Assembly (NCBI GenBank): GCA_009617715.1
Contig: VTFK01000135.1
Coordinates: forward strand, 186,001-250,000
Direction: 5' to 3'
DNA length: 64,000 bases
Origin: Plectrocnemia conspersa
Taxonomy: Eukaryota; Arthropoda; Insecta; Trichoptera; Polycentropodidae
Part shown: positions 39,901 through 49,891 of the stretch, one piece after another
How the letters are laid out: every line of letters begins with the position of its first letter
Numbering within the stretch: the stretch's first letter is position 1
Program-made: the position numbers and the translations under genes
The notes under the pieces: generated by a model
Told to the model about the DNA's origin: nothing
What the model saw: only the letters and a program-made list of their open reading frames with translations
Databases searched by the model: none

Positions 39901-42900
39901 CTTTTTATAAATGTTTGTATAATATATCTGTATATATACATATAAATATATGTACAAATATTTAAAGATTATCGCAACATTCATTAGCTAGCCTCGAATC
40001 ACGGATTATTTTTCTCGGAATGCAGATGTTTTTTTGTGCTAATGATTCATTTAATAATAACTTCGTTATACATTAAAAGCAGGTATATGGTTTGTGAACC
40101 GTTAACAAAAAAAAGCCCTTCACTTTCCGAGAAAAATAATTCGTATTCCAAAGTTTATTGATGCTACGGCAGCCGTTTAAAAAATCAATACAAAAAGCGG
40201 CCAAAACTTAAACCTTATTTTGCACAATTTTTAAAGATATACTGTAAATCTGTTATTTGCTTATATTAAGTTGAACATGTTACAGTGAATGTGTATTACC
40301 AGTAAACAAATATTTTCACTGCTATTTCAGTAAAATCATATTGAAATACATTTTCATTGCTAGATATATATATTTCTTTGACATGTAAAATTATATTTAT
40401 ACTAGTGAAAATATAACTTCACATTACACATTCAATGTAACAGTGGCAAAAAGTCCTTTTGCGTGTTAAACCTAAGCCACAGATAAATTCATTTACCAAG
40501 CCCACCTTTACTTAACAAAAGTTCTCAAACTTATTGTAGTTTTTAAACTTTAATTGCTGTTTTTATACAATACAATGTCTATATACTGAAGTGTTTAATT
40601 ATTAAAATTATTTTTAAACCTAATATGTATGACATAAAAAGTAAACTAATATGTCAGTTAAAAATAAAGGCACTATAAAAAAATATCGACCAGTGCTTTC
40701 AAAGCTAGAAATATGTAAAAAGTTAGGTGGTGCTCCTCCCCAAGCAAAATTTTTGTGTGGGTGGTGGCGCATAAGAGAAATTAAAATCTCATAACTTGTT
40801 GATACAATTAAATTAGCAAGCCTTAAAATATTCTACTATATTTTTGTACATTTTATTATATATTAATAAAATACAAATGCTATATTTTTCTCTTCGAATA
40901 AAATATAAAATTCCACAAATTTTCAAATAATATACAAAGTCTGTATAAACATTGCTTTCCAAAATTTAAAAACCATATGTTAGCATTAAGGAAAAATACA
41001 CACAGTTCTATTAATAACAATTTATTGTTCTTTATTATTTTATTTTAGTGTAGTATAATATATATAAATTTATTAAAATAAAATTAAAATCACATGTTAT
41101 TTTGCTGTGACAAAATAACATGTGATTTTAAATGGATTACATTTAACAAATGTAATCCATTTTTTCTACAAACTCGAGAGCCAAGTTTAAATTATTTCTG
41201 AAAGGAACATTATTCGGATATTCACGTTAAATTTTTATTCAACACACATTTTGAAACATTTCAGATGTTAAAATATATATTATATTTATTTTCATAAATT
41301 ATTATATTTGGGTCTTCTTATATATGTGAATGATTTCCTGTCTAGACTTAACAGAGATATAAAAGATAAGAGAGCAAAACAAAGACACACTATCTTGTTT
41401 ATGTTAACGATTTAGTCGTATAACGAGCGCCGTTGGCCGCCGTTACGATTCGCTATTTGTTCGAACATGAAATTAGATCCAGATTAATACTAGCATTATG
41501 AGGAAATTCAATTCAGCCTTAATACACACACGGTTTGCAACCATCGTTGAAAGCTATAATAACGTATCCCACATTTAATACATAATAATATAGTGTATAT
41601 ATGGTACATAATACTAATTTTGCACTAGTGATTCGAACCGCTATATATTACTAGACATCAGATAATAGACAATTTACATCAGTAGGCTTTCACGTCATTG
41701 TGACAGATTAGAGAATAATTACATTGTAGTAGAGGTTATATTTTTTACGAATATATAATTTACTTTTGCTGTTTAAAATGATTCCAATAATCAATTAACA
41801 TTTTGTAATTTAAAAGAAATTAGAGGGAACATAAATTTTACTTGAGGAAATATATAAACACCAATATTAGTATTAATAAAAGAATAAAACACATAAGCTT
41901 TTAGACTTACACTTTAATTAGCTTAAATATCTGTTTTATATTAACTTACGTAAAAACCTATAGCAACATAAATTTATCTAAATGCATTATTTTAATTTAA
42001 ATTTTTTTCACAGCTAAAAATATATATAAGTTTTAAGGAAAGTATATTAAAGTTTACTACATATTATTTTAATCGCTTTGTAAAGTTTAAATACAATTTA
42101 TAAATCGATCCGTTTTAACCTAATAATCACTAATTAATTAAATTTTGTTCTTACGAACAAGCATAAAAAATGTGTGCCACTTTAAGCAATTTTAAGAAAT
42201 ATAGGATATGGACATGACGCTAAAATTTCCTCTCTGGCGCAATTTATGCTGTCCTGGCAAGGTTAAAAGAATACAATTATTAATTTATTTAAATTTTCTG
42301 TGTATTAAAATATGTATTTAATATCTTAAGTTATTAAAATAATGTATAAAAATAAGTAATTTTTTTTAATATACGAGTATAGTAGTGTACTTGGAAAATA
42401 ATCCACGCAATAAATAAATACAGTTTCACTAATATTGACCAGTATAATTCTAAATCTATTGTTAGATCAATTTAAGCTGGCTGAATGAGTAAAACTATAT
42501 AAATACTAGTAAAAGTGAAACTTTACTAAAAAAATGCATATTTACTATACATATATAATAATCCGTTATTTTAAGATCTCATCAATTTATTTTAAAACAA
42601 TTGCAAAATAGTTGCAGAAATTAAAATAGCCCAGAAAAAAATATATAGTTATATTTTTGAACAACTCATAGACAATCTTTGCCTCTAATTGTTTTTTATT
42701 ATTTTGTGCTGAACTATTGTATAAATCGTACTTGATTTTAATATAGGTATTTTCTTGTGTTTTTAATTTTGTAATAAACGTTTATATAAAAAAAATATTA
42801 AACTTTATTATTTTCACAACAAATAATTTTTAGTAAGCGCGATTATATTATTTTTGCAAAAATTATATTCAAATAAGGCAATGCAATAAGCTAATGGGAC

Positions 42901-45900
42901 GTTAATTTCTGCGGTTTATACAGTAAAGTAATTAATGCGTAAATTTACGCACCGTAGCGAAAAACTTGCTATATATATACAGTGTTATTTATGGATAAAT
43001 AATATTTTAGTACCTGCTGAATAAATCTTTGTACACCCCCATGACCTGGGCCGGCTCGTTCGGTATTACGGAATGGTCGACAATAGGACCAAAAGGGGTT
43101 GTGTACTTCGGCGCCAAAACTCTCACCGCCATTATGTCTGATAATCTGGAAAATATATGATATTTAAAAAATAAATAAAATAATAATGCAACCCATAATT
43201 CATAGCAACAATGGAATCAGATTCGCCGATCGGATAATAAATCTGTCAGTGTCTCCGGTTCCAGTTGAAAAAAATCTGCCTTAGTGTATGTTTGGCCGAT
43301 TTCCAAATGGAATAAATTTAGATTAAAAAATATACACGTTGCAAAACTTTACGTAAACCAAAAAACAATACAAAAAAGTAAATACTATGTGACGTGAAAA
43401 TTTACTTCTTTCTCCTCAAACACTCGGCCAACTGCTCTGAAGCTGTCGGACAGTTTAGGCTTTGGGCTACTTGTACGGTGAACAGAATTGGATTTGATGT
43501 TAGTGACCAATCTGACAAAGCACTTCCTGACATCAGAATTGCTCTATGAAAAAGACCTGAAAATAAAAAAATTACTTATTATTTTTAAAAATAATCTTAG
43601 TATACTTTACTAAAATAATAACTTACTTAACATTACATTTATTTATAATTAGGCTTTAGAAACAAATTTTATACAGTTACTTATTTTCAAGTGATAATAA
43701 ATTAACATTTGATCGATAGACTAGTGGTAAAGTCGCTGACTGACATAAATTATATTATCTTAGATTTTTATAATCTCACGAATAAATATTGTAATAAATA
43801 ATTTAAATAAATTCAAGCTAATTAAATTTATTAATTGGGATTATTTACAAAATAAGTTATTTTTTACTAATAAAAATTAGTTATTTTAGTCAAGTAATAA
43901 TTACGATATTTATCAATGAGATAATGTAAATCTTAGAAAACATATTTTGTGATGATTGATCAAATTTATAATTGTACAATAAGCACTATTTTTTATCTCT
44001 CAGATACTACATTAATTTAATTATATTTAACGCTAGTGCTAAGTCTAAGCTAAATTATAACTATATATAATAAGCATACCATTAGCAACTGGAGAAACCA
44101 TCAAAAAATTGACGCAAGCAGCGCCAGTACCGTGACCCGCCAATGTGACCGCCCCAGGATCTCCGTTGAAGACGGCAATGTTTTCTTTGACCCAATGCAG
44201 TGCCGCAATTTGATCTAGAAGGCCAAAATTTCCAATTGTGTCTTCGGAAACGCTCGGCTTCATAAAACCTATATGGAATTAGGAAAAAAACGTAAACTTC
44301 AACCGTATCGAAAGCACTTCACTTTATGATACGAGAGCTAGCTGCTATCTCGAGATCCAAAGTAAAAAGCATGAGAGTAATGTATGACACACATAAACAT
44401 GGCCGAAGGGGAATGTTTTTAAAATATCACTTGAAATGTAGAACGCTTAATCTTCGTTGAGCAAATGTTCAGCGGAAAACTTAAAACCGGGAATAGGGTC
44501 GCGTTGAATGTGTACGTATGCGAATGCATATTAATATGTATGTGCCTGGAAAATTTTCTCATTTTCATGAATCAGTATTTTATGATGTGAAAATAATATT
44601 ATATAATTTTAAAAGTTAAAGGCGGTGCAATGGTAGCTAAAGCTTAAATTTGAATTATCGATTTCGTAATAAAATAGAACTCGAAATTTATTTTAGCTGT
44701 TGATTTCTTATTAACCAACACATATAACTTATCGTACAAATCCTTTTTGAAGTAAAATTATACCTAACTATCTTATTATATAAATTATCGGGTTGTATTA
44801 ATATTTATTATTCATATTAAAATCAAGGGTAAAAAAATAAGTAATATATATTTAAATTGCTAGTTCAGAACTATTTTTAACTATTACCTAACTAAAGATC
44901 TAAGACATGAAATAAAAAAAAATATGGTTATAAAGCAAGACGTGTTTAGGCACTTTACAGCTTTATAATTCAAATAAAGTTTGGTCTTTTCGTAATCACT
45001 GATTCTGGAGATAAGTAAGCTGTTTTGTGTGTATGATTATAGTAATGTTATTAAATTGTTGCTAGTAGAAATATGTGTACAATTATCTTATCTACTAATT
45101 TTATAATACGAGAATGTGATTTTTTTTGTGTTTGCGAGTCGTTGTAATTATATTAGCTAAATTAGATGATTACTTTCTACTAGGGATTCCAATCCCGGGA
45201 TCCTGAATCCCGGGATCCCGGGATCCCGAACGATTTTCAATACCCGATGAGTCCCGGGATTATAAAACATAATCCCGAATTTTTCGGATTGGTTGATTTA
45301 TCAAGCACAATCGAATTATTATTGACAACATCGTTATAGTTCGTGTACAAACTTGCGCGAGTTGCACGTGTCATCTGTGAATCTTTGAGGCTGTGAGTCT
45401 GAACGTGCTTTTTCAGCAGCAGGCTGCTTAGGAACCAAAATCAGATCAAGGCTAAATGATAAAACACTAGATGCTTTGATGTTACTTCGTGAGTTTTATT
45501 CAAAATAATGTTTTTAATTAATTGTGTCTATGAATGTACATACCTATGTGCATACATTGTCAAAAGTTCATTTTTTTCTTCTCAAATAAATATATAAGAC
45601 CTTCCCTTTTTTATTTTTATTATATTATTTTCTATTTTAAGTCCAAGACTAAAATTATACGTACTTTATACATTGTACGTTATAAAAAACAGATGTAAAA
45701 ATATATTGTATTATTCATTTTAAATTATTTTTATCGATAAAATAGCATGAAAATTATCCCGGGACTGGTCCCGGGATCCAGGGATCGAATAATTGCAATA
45801 CCGAAATCCCGGGATCAAAATTTTGGCCCGGGATTGGAATCCCTACTTTCTACAGATCACATATTTTGCAAAAAACACAATGAAGATCATGGTTTATGAT

Positions 45901-47708
45901 ACTTTTTTTTATTTTATTTTTATTATTTTGAATCTAATTTTAATTTTACATGCTTGTAAGAACAATATTTTTATTATTTTTTATAACTTGAATTCTATAA
46001 GGCTTTTTAGTTTTTTTTCTGTAAAATTATAATTACGGAAATTTGACTATATAATATTATTTTTAATTTTTTGTAGCTAACAACATAATTGTAAATATAA
46101 TTTTTTTCATAAATCTGTAAAATGTATTGTTTTCAAAATAAATTATGTTATTGAAATAAAAGTTTTATATAAAAAAATAAATATTAAATAGTGACTTAAC
46201 TTACTTTGTATATAAAATTGTACTTTGTAATGATTTTTATTTAAATTTTAGTTAAGGTCTTGTATGATAGACTCGCCTTTTTAATTAAAAAAATAGTATA
46301 AAACAATCGAAATAACAATCAGTGGCGTCATATAAAAATTAATCTTAAATTTATAACAAAGAATCACAGAATCTGTGATTACTATGATGTTTCTAATAAA
46401 TAGTCTAATTTATCTCGTTCAATTTTATATACATTTTCTTGTCAAATATTTTAATAACTTATTTAAATTTACCTTTTATTTACAATACTAGTCATATAAA
46501 TGCTATTGATATTAGATATTATTTTTTACAAATAAATATATAAATTTTAATCATTATGTGTATCACATATTTCTTGTAGCAACATTTATACTACATCTTT
46601 TGTGTCTAAAAAGTTATATTGTCAATTAAAATATAAACTTTAATATAAACTGAAAGCATAAACTTTCAGTTTAATAAAGATATGGAACGTAAATCTCATT
46701 ATGGTTAGTATAAGAGTGGTTTAGTAAGAGCCCCGTTGCACGCTAAAGTATATTATAAATGTATACTATAACACAAGATAGCTTTAATATTCGTATCGTT
46801 ATATATTTAATATAAACACATCAAGATGGTTCTATATTATTTGAACATTAAACAAATATACTTATAAACACAATGCCTTCGAATTGTTTCATATATTAAT
46901 GCTCAGAAAAATACACATGAGTACTATGTCAACATATTATTTTATGCTAGTTCTAAATAAAAAATCCATAATTGTTCTTTAAAATACAAATAAGCAAAAT
47001 TAATAATATGCAACTCTCGACTTAGTGTAAACAGTCTGTGTTATGCTAAAGGGCTATAAAAACCTGTGTGTTTGCCTTATGTAAATGTAGTGTTGCAGAA
47101 AATATGAGAGAGCAAAGTAATTCCGTCTGCCAGCCGTACAGTATCTAGAACTTTATCTTACGTGCACATTCTGCATACACGTTTGACGTGATAAAACAAA
47201 CGACTCGCGCAGTCTATCTGGCAAATGGAATAGATAAAATGGCTGAAATATTTATAAAAATGGTATAAAACTCGCAAAAGCACTGTGGCTTAATAGTTTA
47301 AGGTTAATTCATTATTTATTTATTTAATATATTAATAGCTTCGCTTAATAATATTCCTACTTGAGAACATAAAAGCTGATAAGTAGGTAGCACCAAAACC
47401 AAAATTAAACCTAAGTAAAATCTTTATAAGCAGCTTGAATAAGAGCTATACAAGCCAACGCAATTCAATTGAGAGGATTTTCAGCAAGCATTGCAAGCAA
47501 TTAAAATTAATAAACAATGTGTTTGTGTTTCTTAGATAAAAAAACTTACCAAGTAAGCCCAATCGAAAGTTTATGGTTATCACTATAATTTTTCCATAGG
47601 CCGCTAGCACAGTTCCATCGTAAGGATTTCCAGAGTTCCATTCATATGATTCACCGTGAATAAAAATCATTACTGGATATTTCTGGTCGTTTCTTTTTCG
47701 TAAATATC
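22204..47708 (-). CDS. Nlg: neuroligin gene B, ten 3' exons (5' end not in model)
   Basis: Ten exons on the minus strand join in phase: 47708-47550, 44268-44080, 43556-43406, 43145-43014, 38341-38174, 38061-37872, 34754-34603, 27467-27352, 25215-25057 and 24968-22204. All have GT-AG introns. Together they encode about 1,392 residues of a neuroligin, a synaptic cholinesterase-like adhesion receptor. Landmarks are [66 protein letters not shown] and [15 protein letters not shown]. The nucleophile of the esterase G-x-S-x-G elbow is Gly (GHGTG), so it is not an esterase, as in other neuroligins. A His in the usual catalytic context (VHGEEL) is kept. A transmembrane helix and a very long tail follow. 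The signal peptide and first part of the domain must lie upstream of 47708, perhaps beyond the window. Other insect cholinesterase-like adhesion proteins are the only close alternative. Confidence 0.92.
25057..25215 (-). CDS. Nlg: neuroligin gene B exon (end of esterase-like domain)
   Basis: This 159-bp exon has its acceptor AG just above 25215 and donor GTAAG at 25056. It encodes [20 protein letters not shown] and on to [11 protein letters not shown]. The start corresponds to the neuroligin LKPRVRDHYRATKVAFW segment. It begins with two bases and ends with one base of split codons, matching its neighbours. Confidence 0.93.
25264..26810 (+). mobile_element. hAT transposon, defective, in an intron of gene B
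   Basis: The 1,547-bp element has ends CAGCGGTTCCCAACC and GGTTAAGAAACGCTG, imperfect inverted repeats. The 8-bp duplication ATTTAAAT flanks it at 25256-25263 and 26811-26818. Inside, at about 25419-25700, is a fragment of hAT transposase. The rest is AT-rich filler with stops. It is inserted between the exons at 25057-25215 and 27352-27467, opposite to the host gene. Confidence 0.92.
25419..25700 (+). pseudogene. hAT transposase fragment (ZBED5/SCAND3-like)
   Basis: The frame reads [20 protein letters not shown], then [13 protein letters not shown], a stop at 25608-25610, then [20 protein letters not shown] in the same frame. The pattern of a lysine-rich helix, W, an N-terminal FP/KF-x-NL block and a later YFP..W..NPF is typical of vertebrate and insect ZBED5/SCAND3-type hAT transposases. 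The DDE core is not visible. Confidence 0.75.
27352..27467 (-). CDS. Nlg: neuroligin gene B exon
   Basis: This 116-bp exon encodes [20 protein letters not shown] and on to [10 protein letters not shown]. It is the variable segment between YWTNFAKTG and the [10 protein letters not shown] motif, with the conserved QSYIYLG (compare QLYLHIG). The donor is at 27351-27350 (GTATGT) and the acceptor TTTCAG is above 27467. Phases agree with both neighbours. Confidence 0.92.
27468..29148. other. intron of gene B upstream of the nested gene
   Basis: This is the start of the 7.1 kb intron between the exons at 27467 and 34603. It has no exon on either strand. Bases 27590-28210 are less AT-rich than the rest and may include regulatory DNA for the nested gene or for gene B. 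Confidence 0.4.
29149..29194 (+). promoter_or_regulatory. core promoter of the nested gene: TATA box and initiator
   Basis: TATAAAA is at 29149-29155. An arthropod-type initiator TCAGT lies at 29181-29185, about 32-34 bases downstream, which is close to the standard TATA-to-start distance. A second TCAGT is at 29190-29194. Either would give a 5' UTR of about 40 bases before the ATG at 29229. Confidence 0.75.
29229..29892 (+). CDS. nested gene: secreted PYPV-repeat protein (cuticle-type), two exons
   Basis: Exon 1 is 29229-29240 (MKTM), then a 58-bp intron, GTAAAA to TTCAG, then exon 2 at 29299-29892. The protein has 201 residues. The signal peptide [19 protein letters not shown] is followed by [12 protein letters not shown], then [15 protein letters not shown]. 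The centre (about residues 50-155) is a run of PYPV, PFPV and PVNV units separated by short charged or valine-rich spacers such as VERK, VDR, IPK and VAK. The C-terminal part is rich in Gly, Asn, His, Tyr and Ser. Low-complexity PYPV proteins of this kind are common among insect extracellular and cuticle-associated proteins. A tiny first coding exon that splits the signal peptide is also typical of insect cuticle genes. KR before GLLDLG could be a processing site. It lies in an intron of neuroligin gene B on the opposite strand. Function in cuticle or chorion is inferred, not shown. Confidence 0.9.
29983..29988 (+). terminator. polyadenylation signal of the nested gene
   Basis: AATAAA about 90 bases after the TGA stop of the PYPV-repeat gene. 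A second overlapping AATAAA follows immediately. Confidence 0.65.
30812..32574 (-). mobile_element. Tigger/pogo-type transposon, copy 1
   Basis: The 1,763-bp element is flanked by TA dinucleotides (30810-30811 and 32575-32576). The inverted ends begin CACCCATACCTCGCTTTACG and continue as imperfect repeats inside (AAGCCGTATAACGA and relatives). The TA target and a Tigger-type DDE gene place it in the Tc1/mariner-pogo superfamily. It lies in the same intron as the nested gene. It is about 95% identical by eye to the copy at 56579-58342. Confidence 0.93.
31286..32475 (-). pseudogene. Tigger-type DDE transposase, N-terminus missing, one stop
   Basis: The frame runs from [20 protein letters not shown], the end of a CENP-B-type DNA-binding domain, through the DDE core. 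The first Asp is in [13 protein letters not shown], the second in [11 protein letters not shown] and the third in [20 protein letters not shown]. It continues to a terminal SCY and stop at 31288-31286. An in-frame TAG at 31957-31955 sits just before [12 protein letters not shown], where copy 2 has Lys. Most of the first DNA-binding domain is absent, so the element is a non-autonomous deletion derivative even apart from the stop. Confidence 0.92.
32577..34602. other. remainder of the 7.1 kb intron of gene B
   Basis: No exon is recognised. A less AT-rich block at 33590-33850, without coding potential, may be regulatory. Confidence 0.4.
33059..33125. repeat. possible hAT element end
   Basis: A GC-rich block (CAAACCGCGGCTCGCGAGCC and GCATTCGGCTCTAGGAG) is followed by AT-rich DNA. 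GCGGCTCGCGAGCCGC is itself palindromic and such blocks often mark ends of hAT-type miniature elements. I found no opposite end or target duplication. Confidence 0.35.
34603..34754 (-). CDS. Nlg: neuroligin gene B exon with catalytic-position His
   Basis: This 152-bp exon starts in phase 0 after TTTTCAG and ends before GTAAAT. It encodes [19 protein letters not shown], then [20 protein letters not shown]-x2-MFG corresponds to the cholinesterase HG-x-E-x2-(Y/F)-(V/M)FG block and YWTNFAKTG is a signature of neuroligins. Confidence 0.95.
35360..36371 (-). mobile_element. truncated hAT element with transposase remnant
   Basis: On the minus strand the element seems to start at 36371 with CAGTGGTCCATAGATTTTAT, a plausible hAT end. 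At 35905-35360 it shows a transposase fragment: [20 protein letters not shown], a stop at about 35639, then [24 protein letters not shown]. The D-x(M/I)F-x3-NELN pattern occurs in ZBED5-type hAT transposases. The other end and a target duplication were not found. Confidence 0.6.
37872..38061 (-). CDS. Nlg: neuroligin gene B exon
   Basis: This 190-bp exon encodes [20 protein letters not shown], then [15 protein letters not shown] and [17 protein letters not shown]. It corresponds to the neuroligin block DHQWVAPAVATADLH...TYFYAFYHH. Phase is 1 at entry and 0 at exit, matching its neighbours. Donor GTAAGT at 37871. Confidence 0.95.
38174..38341 (-). CDS. Nlg: neuroligin gene B exon
   Basis: This 168-bp exon encodes [20 protein letters not shown] and on to [13 protein letters not shown]. 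The segment [12 protein letters not shown] aligns with the cholinesterase block that carries the acidic member of the triad (NKDEGTYFL). The donor is GTGAGT at 38173-38172 and the acceptor TTCCAG is at 38343-38342. Confidence 0.94.
38488..38790 (+). repeat. dispersed repeat D, copy 2
   Basis: It shares ordered blocks with 61848-62110: TTAGCACATC or TAGCACATCC, AGGCGTTAA, CGATAGACAATGC, ATGCAATTG, and CAACATCTGCATCTGTGA. It lies in an intron of gene B. Copy 1 at 19.3-19.6 kb is in the opposite orientation. Confidence 0.7.
41086..41162. repeat. two adjacent perfect hairpins
   Basis: The first is an 18-bp stem, AAAATCACATGTTATTTT at 41086-41103, loop GCTGTGAC, and exact complement at 41112-41129. 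The second is a 15-bp stem, AAATGGATTACATTT at 41130-41144, loop AAC, complement at 41148-41162. They abut with no spacer. They could be replication-generated palindromes or a small non-autonomous element. No coding or known RNA family is recognised. Confidence 0.9.
43014..43145 (-). CDS. Nlg: neuroligin gene B exon
   Basis: This 132-bp exon encodes [20 protein letters not shown], then [36 protein letters not shown] corresponds to the FGPVIDGDVIPDDP block of neuroligins. Donor GTACTA at 43013 and acceptor TTCCAG at 43147-43146. Confidence 0.95.
43406..43556 (-). CDS. Nlg: neuroligin gene B exon
   Basis: This 151-bp exon encodes [20 protein letters not shown], then the block ending AECLRRK. 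LF-x-RAI-x-MSG-(S/T)-ALS-x-W is a typical neuroligin segment (LFQKAIIQSGTALSSWA). The gap to the next exon is only 260 bp. Confidence 0.96.
44080..44268 (-). CDS. Nlg: neuroligin gene B exon with the inactive nucleophile elbow
   Basis: This 189-bp exon encodes [20 protein letters not shown], then [20 protein letters not shown] and [18 protein letters not shown]. In active esterases the elbow is G-E/Q-S-A-G. Here it is G-H-G-T-G, with Gly in place of the serine, so no hydrolase activity is expected. Donor GTATGC at 44079, acceptor at 44270-44269. Confidence 0.96.
45181..45845 (+). mobile_element. hAT element with CCCGGGATC-rich ends, 665 bp
   Basis: Exact 19-bp inverted ends TAGGGATTCCAATCCCGGG / CCCGGGATTGGAATCCCTA are flanked by the 8-bp duplication CTTTCTAC (45173-45180 and 45846-45853). 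Both ends contain several more GGGATC/CCCGGGATC units. It keeps only the last part of a transposase gene, so it is a deletion derivative. It is in the 3.3 kb intron between the exons at 44268 and 47550. Confidence 0.95.
45395..45508 (+). pseudogene. hAT transposase C-terminal dimerisation segment
   Basis: The frame reads [20 protein letters not shown], then [17 protein letters not shown] and TAA. SERxFSxAG...(S/N)RL-x3-(T/N)-(L/V)-x2-L-x-(F/L)L is the canonical hAT C-terminal dimerisation motif. The upstream transposase is gone. Confidence 0.9.
47550..47708 (-). CDS. Nlg: neuroligin gene B, most 5' confident exon
   Basis: This 159-bp exon encodes [20 protein letters not shown], then [20 protein letters not shown] and [27 protein letters not shown] is the insect-neuroligin form of the oxyanion-hole region, with HGES instead of HGGG. 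It begins with two bases of a split codon, so a further exon ending in one base must precede it. Confidence 0.96.
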
Positions 47709-49659
47709 CTGAAATCATATTAAAAATACATGAATTTTATACATAAAATATATAGCTATAGTTATTGAATAAGCTTTAAATTTACTAAAACCTCTAGGAG
47801 CTATTTTATAAATAATGATAAAGAAAAATCGTATATAAATAAATTTAAAAAAAACCAGCAAGAAAGCGTTCATTTCGTGTACGTTCAATTGAGATAAAAA
47901 AAGTATTAAATAGTGTTCTAGTTCAATAGAGGTGGACGGGTATCTATTTATCTTCTATTCTATAGTTCATTGTAAAGCGATGTATATTACAAAAAAAGTC
48001 CAATATAATTTGTTTTCATTGCTATTGTGACTAAGACGAATCACATTTAAATTATTAATAGCTTTTTTAGTTTTTCGTGTAAATAAAATATACGTATAAA
48101 ACCAATGAAAAATATAAGCTATACATGTATATAAGATTAGCTTTAAAAAGTATTAAGACAGACATTTCTAACTTAATGTACATATTATTAAAGTCAATTT
48201 TAAAGTTGATACACTAGCTTAAATATGACCCATAATAAAATTTAAAAAGTAAACTAACTAGCATAAAATTATGTTTCGGTTCGTAACATAACACATATGA
48301 AGCATTTATAATATTAAGAGACATGTCAATAATTAAAGCGTAATTTTATTTCCTCATAATATTCAAGAACTTCGTAGTACATGGTAAAAAAATTATTGCA
48401 AATTTATTTCTTAATGCTTTTAGAAATATAGATTTTTTACATTGTGGTTACAGTATGCCAGTAATACATGAGTTTGTTTTAAATATGTCTAATGCCTTGT
48501 ATAATAGAAACTTATGTTGTAAAAGATATTTAACCTTTATACAAAATAAGATTTAAAAAGTAACTTAAAGATAAAATAATCATTTAAACACACAAATTTA
48601 ATGTATTTGCATGTAGGTAAATAAACGAGTTAAAGCAGGTTAGCTCCACTCATAAATCATAAACTTATGTGAAAATGAGGTTAAAACCTAAATTTATAAT
48701 ATAATTTTAAACTTTCAGACTAAATCTTAATATTGCTTCATTTTTATTTTTTATATATATATATTTTATTAAAATATATGCTATAAAGGTATTTTATATA
48801 AAAACGACCCTCATATGTAGTTTAGATTACTCATGAAACTCAACCTCATATGTAAATTCGTTTACTTACAAAACCCTACTATTTATTTAAATTACGATTT
48901 TTTCAGACCTTTACTATTTATTTTACCAACGTTATTTATAAAACCTAAACTAGTACATATATAAGTTATATAACAAGTGATATGTGGTTTAAAAAGTTTT
49001 TTTGTACAATGAGGTTAGGTTTATAAAGTTTGTTAGGCCTTACTTCATTGTATAACTTTACTCTATCGCAGGTTAGTTTATCTAAACTTAATTTTTTTAA
49101 AGTATATGTCAAAAAAATATATTGCTAGCCTTAAATGTAGTTATTTTTTAAACCTACTTTTATAAGAAGGTAAAGTTATTTATAAAACCTTACTCTATAT
49201 TCAGTCACTCTTAAAACCTTACTCTATAAATATATATGTTAGTTTACTCTGTAAAGCTAATCTCATTATAGGATTGATAATATAAATTTAAATTTATTTT
49301 GAAAAATATTCATTTCAAAGACATGTGCTATATACATAAGATCTTTATCTCAAAGATTTGAATCCTTATTTATACAAAGGTTAAGTTATTTTTAGCCAAA
49401 TTCGAATAAAACATAACCCAATACATAAATTATTTTACGTTTACAACGTTACTTATATACAAGGCTTTTTTTTTAAAACAAAAGGGTTCTGGAACTCACT
49501 TCCTGTCAAGCGTTTTACTGAAATAAATATATTCAAATATTATTTATATTAAATATGAAGCAGGTTTTTCTATGCCACGAAGCGCATGAAAAATAAAAGT
49601 ATGAGAGAAATATTTATTTCAAAATTTATTGATATGAAAGTATTGATCAAAGTGTATTC

Positions 49660-49891
49660 AACCCGAATTTTGGTCAATAGGAGGGCGCAAAAACAATTGT
49701 CACTTCTCAGAAGTCAAAAATCCACGTAAAAAGTAATAAAATCGTGTCGGCGCCGTCGCAGTGGGAACGCTCGGCAACGAGCGTTCCCCTGCGACGGCGC
49801 CGGCACGATTTTATTGCTTTTGACGTGGATTTTTTACTTCTGAGAAGGGATAATTGATTTTTGCGCTCTCCTATTGGTCAAAATTCGGTTT
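49660..49891. repeat. snapback (foldback) miniature element with GC-rich core
   Basis: The two halves of about 115 bp are inverted copies with few mismatches. The tip is a GC-rich stem, GTCGGCGCCGTCGCAG on the left and CTGCGACGGCGCCGGC on the right, ending CGCTCG-GCAA-CGAGCG around 49774-49777. The outer ends are ACCCGAATTTTGGTCAATAG and its near complement. The surroundings are AT-rich. No coding and no clear target duplication, so the superfamily is unknown. Confidence 0.92.

Larger units (their letters stand above)
38342..43013. other. 4.7 kb intron of gene B
   Basis: AT-rich, with no exon found. It holds repeat D copy 2 and the twin hairpins at 41086-41162. Bases 41390-41480 are less AT-rich and could be regulatory. 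Confidence 0.45.
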
